Positions 24,122 to 33,266 of a stretch of DNA of 53,600 nt are shown one piece after another. The position numbers and the translations under genes are program-made. Position 1 is the first letter of the stretch; each line of letters opens with the position of its first letter. Source of the stretch: Verrucomicrobiales bacterium (GTDB lineage: Bacteria; Verrucomicrobiota; Verrucomicrobiia; Verrucomicrobiales; DEV007). The stretch lies in contig JAHEJT010000019.1 of the NCBI GenBank assembly GCA_024638765.1, positions 1 through 53,600 on the forward strand. Direction: 5' to 3'. Below the pieces are notes generated by a model. The model had not been told where the DNA came from, did no database searches, and worked only from the letters and a program-made list of their open reading frames with translations.

Positions 24122-27100
24122 ATGAAGTCGCCGCATCTCCGCAGTTCTCGGAATACCCCTGCCTCGCAGGGTTTCACCCTGGTCCAAGCTCTCACGGTAG
24201 CCCTTACCATGGGGGTTTTGCTCGGGGCCCTCGCCAGCCAGTTCAATCGCACCACGACCGCCGTGGCCGAACACAACCTCGAGAACGAGGTGCGCAGCCT
24301 TAACAGCGCCATTCGCATTTACCGGACCTTCGGCGGCAATCTCGACTCGGTGGACTCAGCCCATGACGTCCTCGCCAAGCTGCAGTCAAAGGCCGACTCG
24401 CTGAGCGCCACGCGCACCGCGGGGCTCACCGGCAGCCTCATCGACCGCCGCATGGTGGTGGAATACCAGTCCGACACCGATGCTGCTTCCGACAAGCCGC
24501 GCGCTATTTGGAACGCCAATCAGCAGAAATTCCTGGTGGCGACGAGCGGAGAGCACGGAGTGGGCAGGTTCGTGATCGCCGGGAATCACAATGTTGCCTC
24601 AATTCAAGTGGGGGGCGGAGGGGCTTACATCCCGGGACACGGGAATACCTGGCAGGGCGAAGCCGGGGGCACGACCGACTCAATGGAGAATCTTGAGGAA
24701 CTGCTCGGCACGGTCCAGGAAGAATCCCGTCATCAGAATCTACAGCTGGCGGCTCAGAGCCCATGGATCTGGGATTACAATGACGCCGGCGCGGGCGCGG
24801 GCGCCGCGCCGACCTCGATTTACCTCCCCGGAGTGGATGATGGCGGCGCGGGCGGTCCCCTTGGCGGTGGCGGTGGTGGCGGTACTCCTGCAGGCACCCC
24901 GAGTCCGACCGACGCCCTGGACCCGCCGGAATTTTCAGTGGCGGGCGGAAGCTATCCCATCACCTCCTTCGATCTTTCCGTAGTGCTCACGAATCCCAAT
25001 CCCGCCGGGACTTCGCGTATCATTTACCAGGTGGGAAGCGGTGGCGGCTGGCTGCCTTATCTTGGCGAGGAATTGCATCTGACGCCCGCCACGACGATTA
25101 CAGCCGTCGCGGAGAGTATTCTGCCTGAAGTATGGAGCAACAGTCCCGAGGCGGAGGAAATCTATGAAGCTCTCGATGTCTTCCTGGAAAACCCCACGAT
25201 TCTCACCTCGTCCATTCAGTTCGATTTTGGCGCCAATCAATCCGTGCTGGTCGAGATCGAGCATGCCAACGACGAGGAATACTCCACGGTTGAATACCGC
25301 ATCAATCAATCGGAATGGGAAACTTACAATGCCCCGTTTAACATTTTCTTTCTGGATTATCCCAATGGAGCGGATATCGAAGCGCGCGTGCTCGCCACTC
25401 CGGAGACCTATCCCGAGTTTTATCATGATAGCGGCGCCGCGTCGGCGCACGTTGCTCAGTTCGTGCAATCGCCCTTGATGGCTCCGCAGATCGGGTTCGA
25501 AAAGAGTCATTTCTGCCAGGATGTGGACAGCATCACGGTGGGGATTCTCAATCCCAACATCGCGGGTTCCTCCGACATTCTTTACCGAATCGAGCCTGTC
25601 CCCGGCGGCTTGGGAAGTACCACGTCGTACATGACCTATTCGGGGTTTTTCAATGTGGCGTTCGACGATTATCCGATGGGCTTCGGTATTCGGGCTTACG
25701 CCCAGGCGAGCACCCCGGCCTACGTCGACAGCGGTGAGTCAGAACTTTACAGCAAAGGCGCCGATCTTGGTCTCCAGGGAGGTCACTTTGACCTGGATAC
25801 CTCTTCCTTTATCGCTTCAGTCGGCGGCGGCAGCACCGACGGCCACGTGCATGAATACGACGATAAGCACGATGTGACCGGGGCGGATTTTTTCCAGCTG
25901 CTCGAGAGTAAACTGCACAGCATTACCGAGGACATTCCTGACGGAAACACCAAATTTAAAATCATTATCACCAATCCAGGTCTTTCTTCCGGAGGCCGCC
26001 TTGTGATCAACCAGCAATATGATGCCAGTGATTACGGATCTTTCCAGACCGTCTCCTCATACGGTTCCACCGGTGTTTCCGGTTTGCCGGTCTACAGCTT
26101 CAGCGGTGTCGACGGCACCGTGCCGCTAACTGACCTCGGCATATACTTCGGTTCCTACGATATCGCCAACGGCGGGCTCGTGCCGACCAACACCGGAGAT
26201 GTGAAGAAAAACACGCCCGGGAAGAACGGTGAATGGAGAAACGGCGCGCTTACGATTCAGGCGGTCCTGGTGAATCCAGACGGCACCGACGGATTCGCTT
26301 TGGACTCGAGCAAGAGCGCGGGCGGGCACGGACCGGCCACCAGCGGCCTTCTCTGGGAAGCGACCATGTTCTGGCACTGGGGAGGAAAATCTTATCACGA
26401 TTCGGGTAACAACTTTATTCCTGGCGATGCGTCAAGCGTGGCGGATGAGGTCGAAGATATTGAGGCCTCGACGAACTGCGCCAGCGTGGAAGACGGCTGG
26501 GGCGCCGACATCGATTTCAGCGGCAGTGGCGGCAGCGGCGGCAGCGGTGGATCCGGTGGCAGCGGTGGCAGCGGTGGCTCGGGTGACAGCGGTGGTTCCG
26601 GCGGCAGCGGCGGCTCGGGTGGTCCCACGACGACCTTCATCTGTCCGGACGACGGCTTGATCGCGGAATACGAATTCAATGATGGCATCTGGGAATTCAA
26701 GAATGGCGACTACGACGTGGTCACCTTCAGCAATTACCAGATGCTCAGTGGCGATCCCGACGATCTCGGCAGCGCCGATTTCTCCTCCGGCGTGCTCATC
26801 GACTCGGCTCAGGTGGAGACGGACGGCGAAGGTTGGGCTTGGGACAATTACGGGGTCCCAGTGACGGGCGGAAACGTAATCGGCGCCAACAGCCGGAAGA
26901 TCAAAAAGGTGAAATTCTACTGCTCACGCGGCGGCGCCAGCATCGATCCCTTGAGCGCCAACACGCCGGACTTCGGATGTCCGCCGGGCGGTCTGATCGC
27001 GGAATACGAATTCAAGGACGGTGCCTGGCTCTTCAAGGAAGGCACCTATCCGGGTGCGGTCAGCTTCAGTAACTTGCAGTTCCTGAACGGTGATCCCGAA

Positions 27101-27853
27101 GATCTTGAGAGCGCCGACTTCGAAGTCACCGTGGGGGTCGATGCGGTTGAAGTGGAGAGCGACGGTTGGGACACCGACACCTACATCAACCGTGTCTATA
27201 CCGGCGATATCATCGGAGAGAACAATCACAAGATCAAGAAAGTGCGGTTCTACTGTTACAACTGGGTCGAGCCCAAGGTGGTGCTTCTCGATCAGAGTGC
27301 GCTGAACTCCGGGATTTCCACGGTGGCCGCGGTGGCTGCCGAGCAGGGGGTGTCCGCGGTCTCAATGATCAATGAAGATTCGCCGGTGCTTCCGGAGGAA
27401 GGCGACCCCTTCCTGCTCTGGAACGATACTTACTATGGAGACGAGCTTCTCCTGCCGGGCGGCCTGGCTGCCAACGCGGGCTGGTTCGCCTTCGCGGAGG
27501 ATGATCTGGATCAGGAGAAGTTCTATCTCGGCACCGAGCAGGCTAATGACCTCGATGACGTCAAAGGCGTGCTGGCGCTCGACAACAACGGCCTCGCGCA
27601 GATGGTGGGCCAGTCCTTTATCGGGTTTGTTTTTGACGATGAGATCACGCCGGATGTGACCGATGACGACAAAGCCGACCTGTCCGGCGCGCGCCTCGGC
27701 CGCTTCGCCTTCACGGTGCTCGGAGTCGAGGCCCCGGGCGGAATCCTGGAGTCGCAGGATCCGGCCAGCCTGTGGGACGTGCGCATCCGGGTCGAAGATA
27801 TCGAAGGGACCGTGTTCAACGACATCGATGCTTACGATCTGTTGTGGCTGTGA
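24122..27853 (+). CDS. Array gene B: giant prepilin-like protein, close paralogue of A
   Basis: A 1243-residue paralogue of gene A with the same domain order. The signal is PASQG|FTLVQALTV, with Gln at +5 as in A. The core (LNSAIRIYRTFGG, GLTGSLIDRR, WIWDYND) has an insertion near residues 155-215 before the WIWDYND motif. A Gly-rich linker and three Ig/chitobiase-like modules follow, then the HVHEYDDKHDVTG domain (motif near 575). A Gly-Ser linker (800-834) precedes two Cys-bounded modules (Cys841-Cys934, Cys953-Cys1045). The C-terminal domain (FLLWNDTYYGDELLLPGG to LWDVRIRVED) matches A and I. The ATG at 24122 is used because the longer frame overlaps the promoter. Secreted through a prepilin peptidase-dependent route by inference. 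Confidence 0.85.
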   Translation: MKSPHLRSSRNTPASQGFTLVQALTVALTMGVLLGALASQFNRTTTAVAEHNLENEVRSLNSAIRIYRTFGGNLDSVDSAHDVLAKLQSKADSLSATRTAGLTGSLIDRRMVVEYQSDTDAASDKPRAIWNANQQKFLVATSGEHGVGRFVIAGNHNVASIQVGGGGAYIPGHGNTWQGEAGGTTDSMENLEELLGTVQEESRHQNLQLAAQSPWIWDYNDAGAGAGAAPTSIYLPGVDDGGAGGPLGGGGGGGTPAGTPSPTDALDPPEFSVAGGSYPITSFDLSVVLTNPNPAGTSRIIYQVGSGGGWLPYLGEELHLTPATTITAVAESILPEVWSNSPEAEEIYEALDVFLENPTILTSSIQFDFGANQSVLVEIEHANDEEYSTVEYRINQSEWETYNAPFNIFFLDYPNGADIEARVLATPETYPEFYHDSGAASAHVAQFVQSPLMAPQIGFEKSHFCQDVDSITVGILNPNIAGSSDILYRIEPVPGGLGSTTSYMTYSGFFNVAFDDYPMGFGIRAYAQASTPAYVDSGESELYSKGADLGLQGGHFDLDTSSFIASVGGGSTDGHVHEYDDKHDVTGADFFQLLESKLHSITEDIPDGNTKFKIIITNPGLSSGGRLVINQQYDASDYGSFQTVSSYGSTGVSGLPVYSFSGVDGTVPLTDLGIYFGSYDIANGGLVPTNTGDVKKNTPGKNGEWRNGALTIQAVLVNPDGTDGFALDSSKSAGGHGPATSGLLWEATMFWHWGGKSYHDSGNNFIPGDASSVADEVEDIEASTNCASVEDGWGADIDFSGSGGSGGSGGSGGSGGSGGSGDSGGSGGSGGSGGPTTTFICPDDGLIAEYEFNDGIWEFKNGDYDVVTFSNYQMLSGDPDDLGSADFSSGVLIDSAQVETDGEGWAWDNYGVPVTGGNVIGANSRKIKKVKFYCSRGGASIDPLSANTPDFGCPPGGLIAEYEFKDGAWLFKEGTYPGAVSFSNLQFLNGDPEDLESADFEVTVGVDAVEVESDGWDTDTYINRVYTGDIIGENNHKIKKVRFYCYNWVEPKVVLLDQSALNSGISTVAAVAAEQGVSAVSMINEDSPVLPEEGDPFLLWNDTYYGDELLLPGGLAANAGWFAFAEDDLDQEKFYLGTEQANDLDDVKGVLALDNNGLAQMVGQSFIGFVFDDEITPDVTDDDKADLSGARLGRFAFTVLGVEAPGGILESQDPASLWDVRIRVEDIEGTVFNDIDAYDLLWL
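26519..26623 (+). repeat. In-frame Gly-Ser tandem repeat in gene B
   Basis: About eleven imperfect 9-base units of the GGCAGCGGT type encode a (GlyGlySer)n linker at residues 800-834 between the HVHEYDD domain and the first Cys-bounded module. Unit length is a multiple of three, so slippage would change linker length without a frameshift. Confidence 0.85.
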
Positions 27854-27897
27854 TGCTTTCCAATTAAACGAAATTTCTAGGGGCAGAGAAGTGATGA

Positions 27898-27935
27898 GCC
27901 CCGTCCTGGCTTCGGCCGGGGCGGGGTCTTTTTTT
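27898..27935 (+). terminator. Rho-independent terminator after gene B
   Basis: Nearly identical to the gene A terminator: CCCCGTCCTGGC with GCCGGGGCGGGG around a TTCG loop, then TCTTTTTTT. The preceding GGGGCAGAGAAGTGATGA is also conserved. The remainder of the 379-base gap to gene C shows only the gene C promoter. Confidence 0.92.
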
Positions 27936-28167
27936 GCGCTGCAGGACGCGAGCGGGCAGTGGGTGGTTTTCGAGGACGGGTTGGCAACCCGTCCTCTTTA
28001 TTTCTGCACAGTGCTTCCCGCAGGTTGGGCAGGGGGGGCGGCCCCGGAGCTGAGAATGGGGAGCAGGGGTGGGCGAATTACGATTTCACGGCCGGCTTGG
28101 GAAGGGATGGACGCGTGTTGATTCGCGGAAACAGGAAAAAAGGCGCATCAAGTTATAAAAAATCCTG

Positions 28168-28196
28168 TTGATTATTATAATTATAAAGCTTATGAT
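28168..28196 (+). promoter_or_regulatory. Promoter of array gene C
   Basis: TTGATT (28168-28173), a 17-base spacer and TATGAT (28191-28196) lie in a very AT-rich stretch about 36 bases before the gene C ATG. Confidence 0.55.
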
Positions 28197-28232
28197 TAAT
28201 CATTGGTTTTTCTGCCCCCAGGCTGAAAAACC

Positions 28233-30107
28233 ATGAAAACGTCTGTTCGTCTCAATCGGAGGAATCGCAGGGCACGCGCTGGCTTCTCGCTGGTGCAAGC
28301 TCTTGCGGTGGCACTCACCCTCGGGGTTCTCCTCGCTGCTGCTGCCAGCCAGTTCAACCACACCGCGGACGCGGTAGCCGAACATAACCTCGAGAATCAA
28401 GTCCGCAGTCTTAACAGCGCCATTCGGGTTTACCGCACTTTCGGCGGCAGTCTCGACTCGGCGGATTCCTCTCACGACGTTCTCGCCAGGCTTCAATCCA
28501 GAGCCGATTCCATGAGCGCGACTCGGACCGCGGGATTGACTGGCAGCCTCATTGACCGTCGCCTGGTGGTCAAATATCAATCCGACGCCGACGCCGCGTC
28601 CCATAAGCCGCGCGCCCTCTGGGACTCCAGCCTCCAGAAATTCGTGATCGCGCGCAATGGCGAAGGTGGCGTTGCAAAATTCGTGCTCGCCGGCCTGGAC
28701 AATTACGATTCCATCGAAATCGGCGGCGGAATCGCCTTCATTCCGGGCCAGGGATCGAACTGGCACGAAGACAGTAGCGACGGTTCGGGGATCACCGGTG
28801 CGAACTCCACAAAAGAAGTGGAAGCGTTTTTCGGCACGGTGCGGGAGGAAGTCCGTCACCAGAACTTGCAACTGGCTGCCAACAGCACGTGGATTTGGGA
28901 TTACAACGACGAAGGCGCGGGATCGGGAGCGGCTCCGACGGCGGTTTATCTTTCGGGAGCGGGTGAGGGCGGACTTGCGGGTGCGGGCTCCGGCACAGGC
29001 GGTGGTGGCGGTGCCGGCGGTGGCGGTGCCGGCGGTGGCGGTGCGGGCGGCGGCGGGCCGGCTCCCGCGGATACCCTGGATCCCCCGGTCTTCTCTATTG
29101 CGGGAGGAAATTATCTCATCACCGACTATGATCTCCCGCTGCTGCTTACTAACCCCAATCCGGAGGGTTCATCGCGGATTATTTACCGGATCGGCACGGG
29201 AACCGGCTGGACCCCCTACCTTGGGGAAGGGATTCAAGTGATACCGGGAATGAGTGTCACGGCGATGGTGGAAAGTATTCTTCCGGAGGAGTGGGCCAAC
29301 AGTGCCTCGAGGATGCAGATTTACGAAGCAGAATCTCTCTATCTAGATCCTCCAGCGATTACCACGAGCGCTTTCGGATTTGATTGGGGTGTCAATCGGA
29401 CGGTCCTCGTGACCATCAATCATCCCAACGACGCGAGTTATTCGATCGTCGAGTATCGCGTGGGTGAAGAAGAGTGGCAGCCTTACCAGGCTCCTTTCAA
29501 TCTTGCGGCTTCGGATTATGTCTATCCGATCGCCGCGACCATCGAAGCGCGCGTCCTTGCCACCCCGGAGATCTACCCCGAGTTCTATTTTGACAGTGCG
29601 GCAGTCAGTGCACAGATCGATCCTGCGCCGGTCGGCCTCGTCGCGCCTTCAATTTCGGCCAGGGGCAAGCAAAACAACGGTCATGGTAACAATATTGACG
29701 GCGTTGACAGCAGTAACCAGGGTCAAGGCCACGGTGGTCCCAAGGGCCAGGAGGATCCCTCCGGAGATTTCGATGATGAGCGCTGGGACGGCAAAGGGAA
29801 CACCGATGGTTATTATTGGGGTGACTATGGGAACATGGCCACAATCTTGATTGATGACCCCAATGAAGCGGGCGCTTCCGAGATTGAGTATCGTGTCAAT
29901 GGCGCCATTTGGCTGGGGTACACGGGGGCGATCCACCTGGAGGCGGACGATTATCTCGAGGGCGTGGTAATCGAAGCGCGCGCCATGGCCACCGAAGGCC
30001 GGTATTTTGACAGTGGCACCGTGTCGCTGACCCTTGAGGCCCCTCTTTATTCCGAGCCAGGGAGCAACGGCAACGGCAAGGGCAACGGGAAGGGGAAAGG
30101 GAACTAG
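28233..30107 (+). CDS. Array gene C: prepilin-like protein with Gly-rich linker and GN/GK tail
   Basis: A 624-residue member closely related to A and B over its first half. The signal is ARAG|FSLVQALAV, cut after Gly17, again with Gln at +5. The core has LNSAIRVYRTFGG, GLTGSLIDRR and WIWDYNDEGA. A poly-Gly linker (256-275) leads to two Ig/chitobiase-like modules. An Asn/Gly/Asp/His-rich segment (about 474-530: KQNNGHGNNIDG, GQGHGGPKGQ) follows, then a third module. The protein ends in a basic GNGKGNGKGKGN tail. It lacks the HVHEYDD, Cys-bounded and shared C-terminal domains of A and B. The ATG at 28233 has no clear Shine-Dalgarno sequence. Its role is unknown; the basic tail could contact polyanions such as the sulfated or pyruvylated glycan. 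Confidence 0.83.
   Translation: MKTSVRLNRRNRRARAGFSLVQALAVALTLGVLLAAAASQFNHTADAVAEHNLENQVRSLNSAIRVYRTFGGSLDSADSSHDVLARLQSRADSMSATRTAGLTGSLIDRRLVVKYQSDADAASHKPRALWDSSLQKFVIARNGEGGVAKFVLAGLDNYDSIEIGGGIAFIPGQGSNWHEDSSDGSGITGANSTKEVEAFFGTVREEVRHQNLQLAANSTWIWDYNDEGAGSGAAPTAVYLSGAGEGGLAGAGSGTGGGGGAGGGGAGGGGAGGGGPAPADTLDPPVFSIAGGNYLITDYDLPLLLTNPNPEGSSRIIYRIGTGTGWTPYLGEGIQVIPGMSVTAMVESILPEEWANSASRMQIYEAESLYLDPPAITTSAFGFDWGVNRTVLVTINHPNDASYSIVEYRVGEEEWQPYQAPFNLAASDYVYPIAATIEARVLATPEIYPEFYFDSAAVSAQIDPAPVGLVAPSISARGKQNNGHGNNIDGVDSSNQGQGHGGPKGQEDPSGDFDDERWDGKGNTDGYYWGDYGNMATILIDDPNEAGASEIEYRVNGAIWLGYTGAIHLEADDYLEGVVIEARAMATEGRYFDSGTVSLTLEAPLYSEPGSNGNGKGNGKGKGN
28998..29057 (+). repeat. In-frame Gly-Ala tandem repeat in gene C
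   Basis: Three to four near-identical 15-base units (GGCGGTGGCGGTGCC) encode GGGGA repeats at residues 256-275, linking the core to the first module. Similar but shorter Gly-rich linkers occupy the same place in genes A, B and I. Confidence 0.85.
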
Positions 30108-30154
30108 GACGGCACGGATATTGATTTAAATCTTGGGGGCAGAGAAGTGATGAA

Positions 30155-30194
30155 CCCCGTCCCGGCTTTGGTCTGGGGCGGGGTCTCTGCTTTT
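30155..30194 (+). terminator. Degenerate terminator after gene C
   Basis: This is a diverged copy of the A/B terminator: CCCCGTCCCGGC, loop TTTG, then GTCTGGGGCGGGG, with GGGGCAGAGAAGTGATGA before it. The upper stem has mismatches and the T-run is interrupted (TCTCTGCTTTT), so it may be leaky. Confidence 0.7.
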
Positions 30195-30333
30195 CGGCGG
30201 CTGCGCCGCCCATCGGGAGCCCGGAATCGGGAGCAGGAGTGCAAGTGGGTCAGGGGAAAAATGCCTGGATTTTCGGGGAAAAAGGGGTTCGAACTCCCAG
30301 AGGGACGATTTTTATTAAGGACTGTGTAAATTA

Positions 30334-30362
30334 TTGATCACTTAATAAATTCCTGATACTGT
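30334..30362 (+). promoter_or_regulatory. Promoter of array gene D
   Basis: TTGATC (30334-30339), 17 bases and TACTGT (30357-30362), about 21 bases before the ATG. The -35 region overlaps a short copy (TCACTTAATAAAT) of the box shared by A and B. Confidence 0.45.
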
Positions 30363-30383
30363 TGAAACTACAGTCGGATTAGC

Positions 30384-32903
30384 ATGAGAGTTTCCGTGAG
30401 AGCCTCCTCCCGGGCGAGGATTCGGGGGGGAGGGATCGTTATTGCCATCGCCGTCCTGCTCGTCGTGGTGCTGATTGCCATCGTGACCATCACGACCAAT
30501 CTCCGTCGTGAAGCCGCCAACCGGGAGGCGGAGTCCGAGCACGGGCTCTCGGCGAGTGCCTCGGCGCTCGGTGGTCTCGACGGTTACGAGAACATGTTCG
30601 ACGAGAATGGGGACGCCGTTCCCGATCGTGCCCCGAAGCTCGCACCCACCGATCCCGGGTCGGTGCCCTTCAAAGATTTGCGTCCAACGAAGAAATCGGG
30701 TGACAAGGAGAGTAGCGGAGCCGGGAAAGGCGCCACCCCTCCGGATGCGAGGAATGCGGCACCGATTGAACCACCTGCACCCGAAGGCGCGGCTCCCGGA
30801 GATCCGGAGTCCGCCGATGCGAGGGAATGGACGGCAGGCGGAGACGATTTAGTTGCGTCGCCCTCGTCGCGGGAGGGGGCGCCCGTGGTGCGAACGGCCT
30901 CCGCTGATAATGAACCGATTAATCGTCTTAGTCCGCCCTTGTTCTCCATGGGAGCGGGGGAATTTTCCACGACTGCGGAAAGTCATCAGTTGTCTCTCTC
31001 GGATTCAAATCCGTCCGAGAACTCGCGCATTCGTTACTCGCTGAACTCCGGTCCTTGGGAAATCTATCCAGGCGGGCTGATTACGGTTCCCGCGGGTGCG
31101 CAAATCGTTGCCTACTGCGAAAGCATCAACCAGGACTGGTTGGACAGTCCGGAAGAGGTGCGCAGTTATTCTACTGAGCCGAGAAAACTTCTGGAACCGG
31201 TGGTATACACGAGCGCGCAAGGTTTCGATGGCAATACCAGCCAGAGCATCATGGTTGCCATCAACAATCCCAATAAGTTTGCGGTATCCGCCCTGGAATA
31301 CCGGATCAACCAGGGGGAATGGCGCCATTACCGCCAACCCTTCCGGCTGGCGGGCGTTGAATATTCCGCGTCAGGGGTTGAAATCGAAGCGCGCGCGGTG
31401 CCCACAGTGGATTATCACGCGCAGAGCTCGGTGGTTTCATCCCGGGTCACTAGTTCGGAAGAGACGCGAGCCTCCGGCACGATTGCGAGAAATGGATCGA
31501 ATCAGCTGCCTGTTGTGCGCGCCGTCCCGCCAGCTGAGCCGCCGCTTCCGACTCGAAGCGAAGCTACTTTGAATGCCACCGGCTCTAACACCGGAGCGGG
31601 CATCATCGCCGTGAAGCCCGCGGTTATCGCGGAGGCGGTCCCGGCGACAGTTCCGGAGTCCCTTCGTGTGCTGGCGATGAGCACTCCGGCCCGGAAATCG
31701 GAACCGGACCGGCGGGAGACTACCGAGGCCGCGGCAGAAGGCGGCGAGAAGAAGCTGCAAACCGGGAAAAAAGACCAAGTCGCCCCCACCCCCACGCCGC
31801 CCGCGGCAGAGCCGGCAGAGCCGGCGGAGGCGCAACCCGTGGAGGACCTGGAAATGTGGAACGGGGAGTTCGTACACTCAAAGACCCTGCTTCCCATGGA
31901 AGCGCCGCTGCTGACGGAAAACGCGAGTCGCAAGACGTTTGATTCTGCGGAGGGGCGCTCGACTGCCGCGGCAAACGCGGAGCGGCCGGCGGCCTCCGCA
32001 ACGCCCGCGGCCGCGGTTGCGGCTCCCGCAGAGAGAGTCAAAGAACACCCGGCTACAAAGGCGATTGTGTCGCCGGTTGAAAATTCCGTGCCTGCGTTGG
32101 GCGCGGAACGCCGGCCGGAGCCCGCGCCAGAGCTTGCTGCCGCGCCGAAAGAGATGCCCATTGTCATCGCCAAAGCGGTTGGGATTCCCGAGCTGGCTCC
32201 AGCGGGAGCAAAGGAGAAACCGGGAACTCCGCTCGCGAATGAGCGAGTCGTTAAGACGGTTTCAGGTTCGATTCCCTTACCGGCAACGGGCGAAACAGAT
32301 ATCACGCCGGCCGGCACCGCGCCGGAGAAAGAGACGCCACTTGCGAAATCTGAAGGGGTTTCTGCGGTTGCCAAGGAGAGTGGATTATTCAGTTCCGCGG
32401 TTCCCGTGAATCACGACCGTTTTGACGTCCCGGGGTACGTTGAAAAACCTGGAGACGACTACTTGGGGCTGAGCCGGGGAGAAAGATTTCTCGAGAAAGT
32501 GCTCGGGTTCTACCGCGGCCGAAAAGGGGGGCGGAAGGAAGGGACGACCGCCAACGCCGGTGATGAGCCGACGGACTTACGACTGCAAATTCAGGAGCCG
32601 GCGGAAGAGAAATTCCGGTTTATGCTGGGCACAGATCCCGCTCTGGATGCTTCGGAAGAATTCGAGAATCACGCGGGCGAGCAATCGGATGCATCGGGCA
32701 GTTCTTCTCGGATCCCCCTGAGTCATTCCCGCGCGCGGAAGGACGGATCGATCCCGCGACTGATCCTGGAATCGGCCGTGCTCTCCGATGCAGAAGTGCG
32801 TGATCTGAACTCCGAGCAGGTATTCCAGACGATGCGGGTGCAGGCCAGCAGTCCGGGGGTCAAGCAGCGGGATTTCATGCCCTTGCTCCAGGGTCGTTAT
32901 TGA
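30384..32903 (+). CDS. Array gene D: divergent membrane-anchored member with low-complexity tail
   Basis: An 839-residue protein. The N-terminus is basic (MRVSVRASSRARIR), then GGG and a hydrophobic helix (18-36, IVIAIAVLLVVVLIAIVTI). There is no FTLxE motif and no acidic residue at +5. It resembles GspK/PilX-type minor pseudopilins or a plain signal anchor. The shared pseudopilin core (FGG-LDS, IDRR, WIWDY) is absent. Residues 186-352 hold two Ig/chitobiase-like modules like those of the other array proteins (RIRYSLNSGPWEIYPGG, ALEYRINQGEWRHYRQPF). Residues 355-690 are Ala/Pro/Glu-rich and probably disordered. The last 150 residues are charged and of no recognised fold. The shared modules and matching promoter make it part of the array; it could be a scaffold or tip-complex component. 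Confidence 0.78.
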   Translation: MRVSVRASSRARIRGGGIVIAIAVLLVVVLIAIVTITTNLRREAANREAESEHGLSASASALGGLDGYENMFDENGDAVPDRAPKLAPTDPGSVPFKDLRPTKKSGDKESSGAGKGATPPDARNAAPIEPPAPEGAAPGDPESADAREWTAGGDDLVASPSSREGAPVVRTASADNEPINRLSPPLFSMGAGEFSTTAESHQLSLSDSNPSENSRIRYSLNSGPWEIYPGGLITVPAGAQIVAYCESINQDWLDSPEEVRSYSTEPRKLLEPVVYTSAQGFDGNTSQSIMVAINNPNKFAVSALEYRINQGEWRHYRQPFRLAGVEYSASGVEIEARAVPTVDYHAQSSVVSSRVTSSEETRASGTIARNGSNQLPVVRAVPPAEPPLPTRSEATLNATGSNTGAGIIAVKPAVIAEAVPATVPESLRVLAMSTPARKSEPDRRETTEAAAEGGEKKLQTGKKDQVAPTPTPPAAEPAEPAEAQPVEDLEMWNGEFVHSKTLLPMEAPLLTENASRKTFDSAEGRSTAAANAERPAASATPAAAVAAPAERVKEHPATKAIVSPVENSVPALGAERRPEPAPELAAAPKEMPIVIAKAVGIPELAPAGAKEKPGTPLANERVVKTVSGSIPLPATGETDITPAGTAPEKETPLAKSEGVSAVAKESGLFSSAVPVNHDRFDVPGYVEKPGDDYLGLSRGERFLEKVLGFYRGRKGGRKEGTTANAGDEPTDLRLQIQEPAEEKFRFMLGTDPALDASEEFENHAGEQSDASGSSSRIPLSHSRARKDGSIPRLILESAVLSDAEVRDLNSEQVFQTMRVQASSPGVKQRDFMPLLQGRY

Positions 32904-32919
32904 GGAAAGCCGGCGCGTC

Positions 32920-32939
32920 GCCGGGCTGAGAAGCCCGGC
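32920..32939 (+). terminator. Hairpin after gene D
   Basis: A perfect 8-bp stem, GCCGGGCT-GAGA-AGCCCGGC, lies 17 bases after the gene D stop. No T-run follows, so termination is uncertain. The rest of the 363-base gap holds a short duplicated CGTGGGACC near 32980 and the gene E promoter. Confidence 0.4.
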
Positions 32940-33194
32940 ACATGGTCCTGTGTTCGCCCGCCGGTTGTTGGATCGCCAAGCGTGGGACCATCGTGGGACC
33001 TCGCTGCCTGGCGCTGGACCGTGGGACGGCGAGCCGCGGGTCCAGGGGAGGAAGAATCCCTTCCTTTCATTTAACTCTATGACGGTGAGTGCTTTAGGCA
33101 GCATGCACTCCTGGAAACATCCGTCCGAAGAAACCTCAGGTATCTTAAATGATTCTCAGAATTAAAAGTTTTTTCATAAATTCAAGATTATTCA

Positions 33195-33223
33195 TTGATT
33201 CCACAGCTTTTCCGCCCTATCTT
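33195..33223 (+). promoter_or_regulatory. Promoter of array gene E
   Basis: TTGATT (33195-33200), 17 bases and TATCTT (33218-33223). Transcription would start near 33230, before ATG 33267 and after the upstream in-frame start at 33195, which supports the later start codon. Confidence 0.55.
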
Positions 33224-33266
33224 TTGGCTGGGTTTGGGGTTTTTGGAACGTTTGGAAGTCTGGGAC

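Noticed and set aside
27894..28121. A possible small gene starting at the GTGATGAGCCCC of the gene B terminator; the same context follows genes A and C
   Set aside because: The putative start lies in a strong terminator, the frames diverge at once after the stem between the three copies, and the shared residues are just the stem sequence translated.
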